NCBI GenBank assembly: GCA_947247005.1
Contig: OX365951.1
Span: forward strand, 35,112,899 to 35,176,898
Direction: 5' to 3'
DNA from: Spisula solida
Lineage: Eukaryota > Mollusca > Bivalvia > Venerida > Mactridae
Length of the DNA: 64,000 nt
Shown here: positions 38,655 through 51,700 of the stretch, piece by piece
Layout of the letters: every line of letters starts with the position of its first letter
How positions within the stretch are numbered: the stretch's first letter is position 1
Made by a program: the position numbers and the translations under genes
The notes under the pieces: generated by a model
Database searches by the model: none
Told to the model about the DNA's origin: nothing
The model's input: the letters and a program-made list of their open reading frames with translations, nothing else

Positions 38655-39480
38655 GAAGTCCCAGTCTTAAGTGACCACTACCCAATGTCTTCCAGGAAAA
38701 CAACTTTGAAGTTTAAGAAGGGCCCTATGCATTTAACTAAAAAATAAAGGCATTTGTTACTGACAAATTCCTAACTGACTTGTCAAACCAACCAAGGTCA
38801 CTTATGGACAACTATAATGACACATATGATGTCCATAATACATTTTATGAATTATTTTTCACATGTTCTGGATGCACATGCACCTTACAAACAAAAATGT
38901 GAGAAGTGTATAGTTCAAAATGAATTGGCCCAATGACTAAAAAGCAAACGCCATCCGAAATATAGACACAAACACAAATTATCTTAAACCTAATAGGAAC
39001 AAAGTCAAGGGACTCACATACAATGATAAAGAGACTTCTTCAACCAATAAACAAATTCAAACAGTACAAATCCTGAAAAATGTGGAAACATCTGAAAGAA
39101 TCGTCCGAAAAATGTGTAAATCACCAAAACAATTGTATTAATGATGAAAATGGAACTCCTATACCAGACTCAACAATAGTGGAAACAGTCAATACGTTAT
39201 TCTCAATCATTTTCAAAATATACAGAGATGGTGTCAACACTGAGTAATGAACCTAAACCTCTTCTACAAGAACACTTGCAGCGAACATTGCACCCGGCAT
39301 AGTTAAATTTGACATCCTTCAATAGATGAAACATATTGACAAAGAAATTAGACTCTCTAGATGTTACAAAGTCCACAGGCCTTGCTGACATTAATGCAAA
39401 GTTTCTAAAAACGACATCACCTGTAATATACTAGCCACTGTGCAAAATAATTGACATAAGTATAAATACAAGTATAACTG
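38655..39480 (+). pseudogene. Decayed non-LTR retrotransposon (LINE) fragment: end of endonuclease to start of reverse transcriptase
   Basis: Frameshifted and stop-ridden, but readable in pieces. VLSDHYPM (about 38665) matches the final SDH motif of an APE-type endonuclease. HVLDAHAPYKQK (about 38866) matches the linker before the reverse transcriptase, INDENGTPIPD (about 39135) the segment after it, and LDVTKSTGLADINAKFLK (about 39350) the start of the RT domain with its K-S/A-TG-D-I motif. This arrangement is usual for Jockey/CR1-like LINEs. No RT catalytic FADD region follows. It ends about 70 bp before the first ADAMTS exon seen. Confidence 0.75.
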
Positions 39481-39548
39481 TTTAACAGCTGATGGAAACT
39501 TTTTTGTCTATTAAACTTACATTAAATCTACATTATACCTTATTTCAG

Positions 39549-39738
39549 CATGGATTTATCCACACTGATCAAGACGAGTTTTTCATTGAGCCACTTCAAA
39601 ATGGAAAACAAATGTTTGGAGGTCAGCGGCATCACGTAATTTATAAAAGGTCAGCTTTACCAGACGAACTTGATCCAGTAAAAATACATGATCAGATTCA
39701 CAAGAGGGAAGCGAAAGATGTTTCATGTGGTGTTTCTG
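39549..39738 (+). CDS. ADAMTS: ADAMTS exon: prodomain with cysteine switch
   Basis: Encodes residues 1-63 of the visible protein plus the first base of codon 64. It starts [16 protein letters not shown], typical of the M12B propeptide, and carries HHVIYKRSA and then SCGVS, whose cysteine would cap the catalytic zinc in the proenzyme. The acceptor is TTATTTCAG ending at 39548 and the donor is GTAAGG at 39739; the intron is phase 1. The frame stays open upstream of the acceptor to an ATG at 39492, but the propeptide match starts only after the acceptor, so that ATG is not taken as the start. Earlier exons, with the signal peptide, must lie further 5' and were not found in this window. Confidence 0.92.
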
Positions 39739-42700
39739 GTAAGGTGTTATTTCACATGTTTCTACTGTACTTACGTCTCATATAACAGTTGTCCGGTTAT
39801 ATGCTATACGGTGACCCATTGGCCTAAAAGAATTACCCACCATACATGATCAACATGTGCGTAATATAAATGACACTATCACGGTATAATCATAACTACA
39901 AAATGCATACTGTGTCTGAACGTTGTTGCTTTGTATGTTGTTCTTGTGATGTTTGGTCGTCCTTGTGATTCGTTTATTTGCTCAGGTTGTGATCAACTGA
40001 CTGCAGCAGCTAGGTTGTCTGTGTAGATTATGATTTGTAGCTGTTTGCTTTCGTTTTTTACTTCTTCCGTTTTCTTTTTGTTATTATGACTTACACTTTT
40101 AATATTTTTTCTTCATTTTTTGTGTGAGTTATTTTCCGTGCTCTGCTGTTGTTGTTGCTTACTCCCTGTTCTTTTCGTTATTATATTTGTTCACAACGGT
40201 TCGGTTTGCAGAGCACATGCTGTCTCTGTGGCATATGTTTGTGATCTGTGATGTTTCCTTTTTATTGACAATGTGTTATATGTTTGCCATTCGTGCTCTG
40301 TAGTTTCTGTGAAGTGCGACCTTTATGCCCTGTCCGACTTGTAACACCCGGGTAACAGTGTTATTAGTGTATATCAACTGCATCACCTGAGTGGACCTTT
40401 AATTTAATGTTTTGAAATCAGTCCCCGTATATACTCGGATTTTATTTTAGATAAAGGTAACAATATTCCAAAAGTTAAGTAAAATGTTAGAATTTTAGTC
40501 ATAAGTTTATGTTTTTGTATTATATGCTGAGTATTGAATAAGGAAACCGTACAACATGGTGCTTAATACAGTATCGTATAATAATTATATAAAAGCGTAA
40601 ACAACTTGCAGACTTGACTCAGCCATAGTAACTCTTTGATGTCCTAACAATGTGGTACTATACTAGATGTGAAGTGTAATTATAATAATAATGAACTTTG
40701 ATAGATAACGACATTTCCAACGCCTAGTATGACGTGACTGTATTCATAAAATATAAACACCATATATATGCACATTCACTGATAAGTAAACTATTTATAA
40801 CTGAATTTTCAAGAAAAAAACTGACATCAAAGTCAACGTCATAGCTAACAGACACGTTAATCGGCATCTGCTTGAAATGTAGATGATTGAAACTTGATAT
40901 TTACTGTTTTAAGTACTTGTTGTCAATTGAATAAAATTTACATTTTCAATGACCTGTGTTAAAAGAATTTTATGATGCTTAACTGGTTCAATGATTCGAT
41001 TTAATAATGCATTTATATTCAAATATCATCTTTCCTTATGTCAGCTTGTTCTAATTCATCAAATGATTTATGTAATATTAGTATGACCTTTTTGTTCAGT
41101 GTAAACCTTTAGACATATATGTGATGCTTATCACGCTTGTACTACTATTAGAGTTTTGAATAAGAAACCTTTTTTCACGGACAACTGTGCTCGGCTGTTT
41201 TGGTTAATGATGCCTTTCCTTTCAGATTGTTGTTATATTTTCGTTTTCTCGTTCTATTGTGTGTTGAGCATTGTGTCGTTGTAATTGTTGTATGTGTTGT
41301 TTTTAGCTCACCTGTCACAAAGTGACAGAGTGAGCTTTTGTGATCACTCTTCGTCCGTCGTCCGTCCGTCCGTCAACAATTGGCTTGTGTAGACACTAGA
41401 GGTCACAATTTTAGCCTAATCTTTATGAAACTAGGTCACAATGATTATCTCAACAAAATCTTGGCCAAGTTCGATATTAGGTCATCTGGGGTCAAAAACT
41501 AGGTCACTAGGTCAAATTATAGAAAAACCTTGTGTAGTCACTAGAGGTCAAAATTTTGACTTAATCTTTATGAAACTTAGTCACAATGATCATCTCAACA
41601 AAATCTAGGTCAAGTTTGATATTGGGTTATCCGGGGTCAAAAACTAGGTCACAAGGTCAAATCATAGAAAAACCTTGTGTAGTCACTAGAGGTCAGAAAT
41701 TTGGTCTAATCTTTACAAAATTCGGTCACAATGATCAACTCAATAAAATCTAGGTCGAGTTCGATATTGGGTCATCTGGGGTCAAAAACTATGTCACAAG
41801 GTCAAATCATTGAAAAACCTTGTGCAGTCACTAGAGGTCACAGTTTTGACCTGATCTTTACGAAACTTGGTCACAATGATCAAAACAACAAAATCTAGGT
41901 CACGTTCGATATTGGGTCATCTGGGGTAAAAAGTAGGTCATAAGGTCAATCATAGAAAAACCTTGTGTAGTCACTAGAGGTCACAATATTGGCCTAATCG
42001 GTATAAAACTTGGTCACAATGATCATCACAACAAAATCTAGGTCAAGTTCGACAGGTGAGCGACCTAGGGCCCTTTGGGCCCTCTTGTTATGTTTTCTGT
42101 GCTCGGCTGTTTATGTTACGTGCTGCCTTCCCTGTCCGATATATATAGTTTATTACATGTATTATCTTTCACTGTGTTAGAAAAAGATGATAACAAATTT
42201 ACATGACAATTGCACTGTTGAATATAAATGTACATGCATGTATGTCAGTCAAGATGAGAGTGTATGCTTGCACAACCACTCTACACCGTTACACTCTAAG
42301 TCCAATACACGATGTACATTTTATACTTTGAAATGGCGGACTTATCTTAGGGGAACCACTTATTACATTATTTAGTTTATATTATTTATTCGATGGGCTG
42401 TTACAAATGTTTTCACGTTGTTTTGTTCACGCTCTATATGAAAGAATAGTAACCCGCCACAAATAAGAATGACGAATATATTGAAATGTATCGTTATTTA
42501 TTTAGTTGAGTCTCATCTATATTTACAACACATTTTGCACTCAACAAATAACACTATTCTTATATAGCCACTCTTATTAAGAGCTATAAAAGACATTAAC
42601 TACATTATAATAAAAAATCTAATTATCACAAGGTACATGTACCGTCTATATAAAAATATAATATTACACATTGTTACATAGTATATGATTAAAACTAAAA

Positions 42701-45700
42701 AACAGTTGTTAAACCTTATTGAAATAAAAATTAACAAGACTGCGTTCAATAAACGCTTAGTCCCCCGTGAAAGCCTAGTCCATAAAAAAGCCAATCAGGG
42801 GCCATAATTCTGTTAAAATGTTAAATTGGGTTACATGGCTTTGTCAGTATAAGGGGCTTATGATAGTAAACAAGTAAACTATGTCCTTAATGTAAGACGA
42901 AATTTGGGTTAACAAGAATTGAACGCTTAATAAGTCTAAGTCCAAACTTAGGTCAATGTGAAAGTCAAAATGAGGTTAGGTTATACAGGCATGTGGAGAG
43001 TGTTCATATACAACATCCATGAAAGTATGAAGCTTTGTAGCGAGCCATAATGATGCTAGGAGAAACGGTCAATTTTGGTTAACCTATAATTTGGCCCTTC
43101 AATAAGTCTAAGTCCAAAATAAGGTCAAGGTGAAGGTCAAAATGGGGTTAGGTGATACAGGCGTGTGGAGAGTGTTCATATACAACATCCATGCAAGTAT
43201 GAAAGCTTTGTAGCGAGCCATAATGATGCTAGAAGAAACGGTCAATTTGGGTTAACCGGACGGACGAACGGACGAACGGACGGACGGACAGGTGAATCAC
43301 TATATGCCTCCCGATCTATCGATACGGGGGCATAAAAAGCTAAAACTATTGCGGACAAGTATTTAGTATAGAGTTATATTGGATATCTTCCAAGGGGCAG
43401 AACTGTGTGAATAATCAGCGAACCGGAACGTGCCGACGATATGCGCATCTCCACTTGGTAGTGAAGCTATCCATGAAGTTTTGTTAAAATCTGAGCAGGG
43501 GTTCTTGAGAAATAGCCCAGACAAGAATTTAGTATATAGTTATAGTGCGATCTTCCAAGGGGCATAACTGTGTGAATCATCAGCGAACCGGAACGTGCTG
43601 ACGATATGTGCATCTCCACTTGGTAGTGAAGCTATCCATAAAGTTTTGTTAAAATCTGAGCAGTGGTTCTTGATAAATAGCCCGGACAAGAATTTGGTAT
43701 ATAGTTATAGTGCGATCTTCCAAGGGGCATAACTGTGTGAATAATCAGCGAACCGGAACGTGCCGACGATATGCACATCTCCACTTGGTAGTGAAGTTAT
43801 CCATGAAGTTTTATTAAAATATGAGCAGTGGTTCTTAAGAAATAGCCCGGACAATAATTGGACGGACAGACGGACAGGTGAATCACTATATGCCTCCCGA
43901 TCTATCGTTACGGGGCATAAAAAGTGGACATTATTAAGATACTGAGAGTTACCGTGCACTAAAGCGCATATTTAAGAAATGACTTATAAATTCTACTTTG
44001 GACCAATCAGATTGGTTCTATTTTGATTAACAACTGTTCTTCAGACGAACTTAAATATTACTATTTAATCAAATACGTACATTATTTACAAAAATATACA
44101 TTACGTGGGGTAATCAAAAAGAAATGAGACAAATGCTATAAGTTTACGTTTAGTTTACGTTTTTTAACCATAAAATTATCATATTCGTTTGGGTGCATTT
44201 AATGACACTTTATACGTGAAAGATATATTTTTCTGCTGTACGTAGCGATTTATTAATACAACGTTAAATATTAGGTGTCGCGCTGTAACGCCGCACATCA
44301 AAACGTCGTCCGTTTTCGCCGCATGATATGGAAACGCATTTGACTAATATTTTATTAAATATTCCTCCAACATTTGAGAAAATAACTGGACATGACGTCG
44401 AAACATTGAATAACCGTTGATTAAAATGGGTTTAACGTAATGGTGTCCGCTTTAAATATATGACGTGAAAACTAACAGTACCTGCTTGAAAACCACGTCA
44501 TATTTCTGCAAAAATCTTTGATGAAAACATACAGTTTTACCACAAACTTGCAGAAAAGTCTAAACAAAGATTTAAAAAAATAAAACGGACACCAGGAGAA
44601 AATTCTTGTATACTTTAAGTACAATATGTTTTGTGACGGAAAACAAACGTTAGTATATCAAGCAGACCCGCATAATGCATTAGAAGTGCGATCAATTTTG
44701 AACGTCACTCGCCAAGACGGACGTCATGTACGGAAGCCGTCTTTAGAATTAGATTGATAGACTATTTATTTAACATATTCTTAATATTTTATTACAACTA
44801 AAATGTTTTTATACAAACAAACACTCTTCCTTACTTAATACTGAATTATTGGTAAATGTATTCATTATGTATAGAGAAATGAGCGATTTATTGGAGCAAT
44901 GCGACGTTCGAATATTTAGCCATTTTCGTACATGACGTCATCGACGTCAATAGTGTGAGGCGAGTCACTGTACCCAAGGTTGCGAAACCGCTGATATTTC
45001 TACAAATAATATTTATGAAACTCAGCTAACAGGATACATTTAATAATAGGCATACAACTTTTCGCATTTATATCAGTATGCATTGCCATCTTACAGCGTT
45101 TGTCTCATTTCTTTTTGATCACCCCACGTACATACACGTATATATGTTGACGGCATGATAAATGCCCATCTTTCAATTCAATATACATGTATAGTTGTGT
45201 TATGCATTTGTCCAAACATATAATTCAACCGCTGTTAATGTAGCACACAAACATAAAAAAGCGACGCTGTAAAATATTGTAGCAGGTTTTGGCACATATC
45301 CGTATCATCTCTGAGCTATTGAAAAGAAAAATTAATTTATCCATATCTGACCTATTCAAAATATTATAATCAATTGAAGTTGCTTTTGTGTACAGTGTTT
45401 ATCTCAAATCAAAGTAAGAACTACAATCTAGTATTAAATGTTTCTCATGTATGATATTTTCTATAACAGATTCACACCAAGCTCACATACAACGGGACAG
45501 ATGGCAGAGACATCACATTGTAAACAAAAGAAGCGCTGATCATCACAGGTCTAAACGATCGTTTTCTACAGAACGCTATGTTGAGACTTTAGTTGTCGTG
45601 GATCCTAGCATGATCAAATATCATAAAAATGAGCATTTAGAGACATATGTCCTCACAGTTATGAATATGGTAAGTACAATTGTATTAAAAATATCAGTCA

Positions 45701-48700
45701 GCTACCTTTTCTACATCCTCACATTTCCCCTCAACGTAATGCATACATGCATTTTATTTACTTTAACTATAATATAATGACCAGCTTAACAATTATATTT
45801 TAGAATGTTGAATACTATAATACTACGTCCAATTTCGTGTCACCTTCTCATAGCTAATTATTTGTTGCTATGAATCACATTTAAAGCGAAGAAAAATATT
45901 TCTTTATGAAAATGCATTGATGCCAATTTTTGCTCTCTCCGTATATATGTACCAACTTTAGCAAATTACAATATATCAATGGAACTTTTCTAAAATAAAG
46001 CTTTGTTCACTGGAATCAAGATGTTTGGAAGTTGTTGAATTCATCCAAGAACATTTAACATACCCAGAAAAAAGATGAATATTGCTGCTTTTCTGTATTT
46101 ACCCTTGAGGTATCTATTCAGATCGTTTGCTTTGTAAATTAAAAAAGACATACTGTAAATCAACAGCCTTTAATTGCTTATTTAACCACATTTACATGTT
46201 CTTCTCCGTAAACATAATTATAACTATAACTTCCTCATTTCTTTAGCAATTTAGAAATTCTGCACCTAAAACAGTGCCAAGTAAATTTAATTAACATATC
46301 GAATATCAAAGTTTTTATTGTTTCGAGTACATTCAAAACAACACATACTCGTGTTGTTAAGATACGATATGAGGTGTTTTATATCTTCATATGTTATCGT
46401 GGAAATAACATGCTAATTATAAATTGCCTAAAACAATCCGATGTTTCATTATAACCAAAAAATCTCAACATGATGTTTCAACAACCCCCCAGCAGAAATG
46501 TTATGTTTCAAAGCAATAAGAATAATAACACCCCTTGTTCTGAATTCTGTAATCTATTTTATTGGAACAACATAAACATTTATCAGTGATAACATGCTCC
46601 ACATCAGAACTGGGTACCGGGTCAATACAAGTTTGTAAACATGTAAACCTATTTTCAGGACTGACAATTTGCCATATTCCCAGGAAAGTTTTTAAACAAA
46701 AGCAAGTGCGTAATACTTCCATGAATACTTGTATGACTGTGTGTATTATTGCGTTCTTAGCAATCTAGCTATCATCCTTAAAACTCCTAGTAATGTTTCT
46801 TTAGACATTTTTGTTAAATGAGTACAAAGTAATACTCTTCTCATTTGAAGCCTGGGTGGGCTGAAGTAGCAGTTTTGTTTACCAAGATAACATAAAAACT
46901 AAATGCGTAATTTGTTTGGTCAGTCCAACCAACAAATCGAACATCTGACTGGTTGACCGACTGAACAATCAATTAACTGAACGACTTAACCAAAGAACAA
47001 CCTACAAATCAATCGACTGAACGAATAAACCAACACACATCGGACTGCTTGACCGACTGATCGACAACATGGCTGAACGACCTAACCAAAGAACGACTGA
47101 CTGACAAATCGACTGAACGAACGAACCAACGACCCACGGACTGCTTGAGCGACTGATCGACCACATGACTGAATGACCTAAACAAAGAGCAACTGAGTGA
47201 TTGGCGGACTGAACGACCACACGACCAACGAACAACTGAGTGCTTGACCGGTCGCACGACTAAGCCATCTGACAAACGACCGACCAAAGACACGTAATAT
47301 ACTAGTACCTATAGAACATGCAATCGACCCGAAGTCACAAACGGAAGAATTAGTAAATGATTTAGTGATGACTATAATTATGTTTCTATATTTTAGGTGG
47401 CTGCTATGTTTTATGATGCATCTATCGGCAATTCTATAAATATTGTATTAGTGAGAATTCTACTGATGAAGGAAGAACAGGTTAGTTATATAATGTATTA
47501 AATATATACTATCCCCATCAAAAGAAGTTGTAGCAATAATTCCAATCCATTTTTGAATCGAATTGGCTTAACATCCGGAATTAGAACCATTGTGATAAAA
47601 GGCAGCTGAAAACATCTCTCTGTGTCGCATTATTGTATGACAAAACTAGCAAAACTCTGTAGTTTTATAACGTTTCTGTAGAAGTGCATTATCAAATATA
47701 TTATACATATTGATCTAGTCATTATTCATAATTATATAATAGTATAAATGAGTCTGATAGGGTGCAATTCTGTGTGAAGATGTCTGATATTTGCGTATAT
47801 TCCAATACTGTGTGCGAGAAGTAATCATGATATATGAATGATACGTCTAATGTAGAGTAATTCCAACGGTGACATCGATCACGATGAAGCGGCCAGTATA
47901 AAATTCGTTGGGAAACACGCTATTGATACGGTAGTTCCTTAGGTTTGCAGACAGAAGATTCAGATCAATATTTAACAGACGAAAAATGCTTTTAAATTGA
48001 AATTCGGGAATAATTTTCGCTCACAGAATTGGTAAGGTAATACGTTATGTATTCCCGGTAGACACCATATGTATATATATACATAAATGTGTCTTAAAGG
48101 ATAATATCAAATCGAATGAAGGCGACTTTCATCACAAACCACAGAGCACAGTATGCACAAAAGAACAGTGTACACATTGCCAACTGTTCAAGAGAGTAAC
48201 CCATGTTCTTGTAGCGTTTATGGCAATGGCAAAGGGCGATTTGAGGGTACCAAAAATGATAGAATAAAAACATCAGACCTACTGCAAAACAAAAGATAAA
48301 TAAATAGCAGTTGATTAAAGGTGTAAACAGCCAGCTGTACGATCAGTGCATCGTATAGAACACTCGATTGTAATCTAAGCGGACCGGGTCTGGAAGGTTG
48401 CGTTCTTCCGTGACATTGGCTATATCCATATCTTTCACAAGAGGAGAAGTTGTAATTGCTTGCTTAGGAAAAAAGTTATCACTTGTTGTAGCATAATTCA
48501 AGGAACTCTGGTTAGGTCACCTGACCACTAAGTATGACTTGTTTATGTTCCAAAACGGCGTTAAATACGATACAAGTAAAACAGACACAAACATACATCA
48601 AAATTTGTACCTTATGTTAAAACAAAAATACATGTATTTATGTTACCATTGCCTCATATGCTGTCTCGTTTTCAATGTGTATCCTACGGCATGTACGTAT

Positions 48701-51700
48701 AGTAACATATAAAAAGAACAATGATTAACTGTTTTGTTGGAACAGATATGAATATTATATTTTACACTGCAATAAAATAAAACTACGGCATTAGCTATGT
48801 TGATTTGATATTGCGATGATATGAACGTACAAGTGACATGAAAGCAAACCTTTATACATACCCTCTGTCTTTCTAAATGTAACGGAAATATTTACAACTG
48901 ACCTGGGGTCTCCTCATTTTCTTCATAAAAGTATTATAGTTATATTACCTTATTGTTATTTATCTACAGGAGGAATTGGTTATCACTCACCATGCTGACA
49001 AAACTTTGAAAAGTTTTTGTAGGTACCAGAAAAGTATCAATTTCCAAGACGATTCGCATCCTAACCACCACGATGCTGCTATACTGCTAACAAGGTAAGT
49101 TTAGATGGTACACCTCACATCGTCATTCAGTAACTGACTAGTCACATTGTGTTGATAGTGTTTCAATCATTTCTATAACTGTTATGTGTGCGCTGTTAGT
49201 AAACGTTTATATAGCAACATGTCCGTTTGTTATACATAATTGTTTATATAACATATTTTTGGTTCGACTTCATATTCATGTTTTCCGACCGAAAACAAAC
49301 ATAACGTGGTTTATGTAAGGAACAAGGAGGGTCAAATTTGTTTAATAATATTATATCTGACAAGTTATTTACGATTATTTTTAACTACAACTTGACATTA
49401 CCAATTAGTTATTGTAATATAATACGGACCAATTACCGACAAACATGATTATCGTGACTGTGTGTTTGTTAATTCAAAACTGTTGTTGATATGACTGTAT
49501 ACCTATATTTTTGCTCGTTGAGATAAGTACATAATACTCAGTGTGTACGGTCGGCAAATAAAAGTCTGTGAGCCAGTACAATGTGATTCTGACGTGGTGT
49601 TTGTATTAATCAATTAGTTCGTAATGTTATTCAACAATGTTTTAATCATTACGATCACCAGTTGACCTTACCATTGTGGAATTAATTATCAGTACTGACT
49701 CTTCCTCAACTCAACAACTGTACTCAAGTGAAGGACGTAACTATACTCAGTGCCGCGGGGAAACGCAACATAAAAAGTATCCAAAAAGATAATACTAAGT
49801 CGGACAGGGCAGGAATATATCGAACACAGAAAATATAAAAACATACAAGGCACAATGCCCAACACAACCGAACGATAAATGATCCGCCCAAGTCCCAGAT
49901 GTTAAAAAACTGAATTAATTAATTCCTACAACCAAACCGTGGATCGAACCAAGATATGTCGGTTGAAATCCTAGCACTGTACACCCTGAGCGGAATTCTT
50001 TATTTATTTTTCCCTGCACATTTATTCTACATTAATACTGCATGCCTGTTCTCATCTAAACCAGGAGAGAGCTGTAAAAGTGTAATAGAAACCGGCGTTA
50101 TCGACGTTTTGATAAAACAATAAAGTTCCAAGTCCTTATTAATTGCTTCAGCAATTGCGAAAATATTTCATTCATGGCCGTAAAACGTGTGCACTTGTGG
50201 GGAATATTTTCCCCTTATGTTCGTTAATTTAGTTAGAAATTGAAATGCGTGAGCTATAAATACAATTTAAATTCGCCCGTAGGATTGGTACAATCAAGTT
50301 AGATAAATTCCAAAAAGTCAACTGCATATTGGACGATGGCAAAAATGAGCTACAGGCAATGCATCTTATAACTTATTATATTATCAAAGTATAGGATTAA
50401 GTTAAAAAGGAACTTTTTTATTTCTTAGTCCGTACACCTGACTTATGGTCCCGTATATACAGTTCCATGCATCATGCAATATATGTGATAGTAGATTTTA
50501 TAACATCGTCAGATTCATCTGTAAACGATATTCTAGCTTCAATATATCTTATTTTTTACGAATAAACCACAATACATTTAAATACATATAATTTATAGCA
50601 TCAATGTCGTCAAAGCTAATTTCATAATTACGAATATTCTACCTCTATGTCTGAGGAATAATATGTTAAGACTCATCAAGCATCTCGTAACGATCTGCCT
50701 GTTTAATGACTGCAGCAATATCCTGAGGAGTGGAAATTATGAAATATTATTACAAAGTAGAAATTTAAGTCCCGGAATCACGTCAGTAATCAGTTGCGTA
50801 GGTAGAATAATTTATGTTGCAATCGATCAAATACGATACTTCACTGACATATTCAAACAGACACAAATGAGAATATATTTGAACAACTGTAGTACTGCAC
50901 ATAACCCGTAATGTAACATTCCGAAAATTTCATTATTAAAGTACCAACATAAAATAAATTACTTTCTTACTCTACGGAGCCCCTAAAGCAACACAGCGAA
51001 CACAATTTAATGTTTAACGACATAAAATAATACAAAAATCCCTCAAAAAAATAATATGGGGAAAATAATGCTGGGATGTCATTGCGCATTACACGAAGCA
51101 GACTGTACGTAACAATATGATAAAAGATAGAGATTAACGTATTCCTACATTTTGTGCAATTTCATAGTCCTTATTTCACAGCAATCATATTACTCCAAGA
51201 CGTGGATCATAATCACTTGAATGATAACGGTAATCAAATCTCAGACCGATTAGTGTACTGTGTAATTATAACAAACATCCTACGTATTCCGATTGTTCAT
51301 ATAAATCAAAGTATACTACTGCAATATTATATATATAATTCAATATATGCAATCGCGTAGTCTTCTACTACGTAGGTTTACTTTCGAAAAGAAAGAAATG
51401 TGTATGTCGCTACGGTAAAGATGTCCCGTAAACCAATCTATATATTGGTCACTACAAATTAATGCTAAAATTTTATTATATTCCAAATATGAATGATCTA
51501 TCAAAAAACGTTTCTCAACATTTCAATTAATAGAAATCCACCATAAGGCAAACCCGGAACACAAGTAGGTCAAATACGTGCAGAGATTATCCATCACTAT
51601 GAGAGAACCTGCTCCCTAGGCAAATGTGCTACTGACGAGCGTTAGTAATATGTTTCAGTCATGTTCCAAAAGCAATTGAATGTTATTGTAATACACTAAC

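Noticed and set aside
39492..39548. ATG at 39492 as the ADAMTS start
   Set aside because: The residues from it to the acceptor are not propeptide-like and run through a good TTATTTCAG acceptor; the protein should have a signal peptide and about 150 more prodomain residues upstream.
47002..47293. Two overlapping Ser/Val/Arg-rich minus frames
   Set aside because: Low-complexity shadows of the GACT/GAAC minisatellite; both frames look equally good, which a gene would not.
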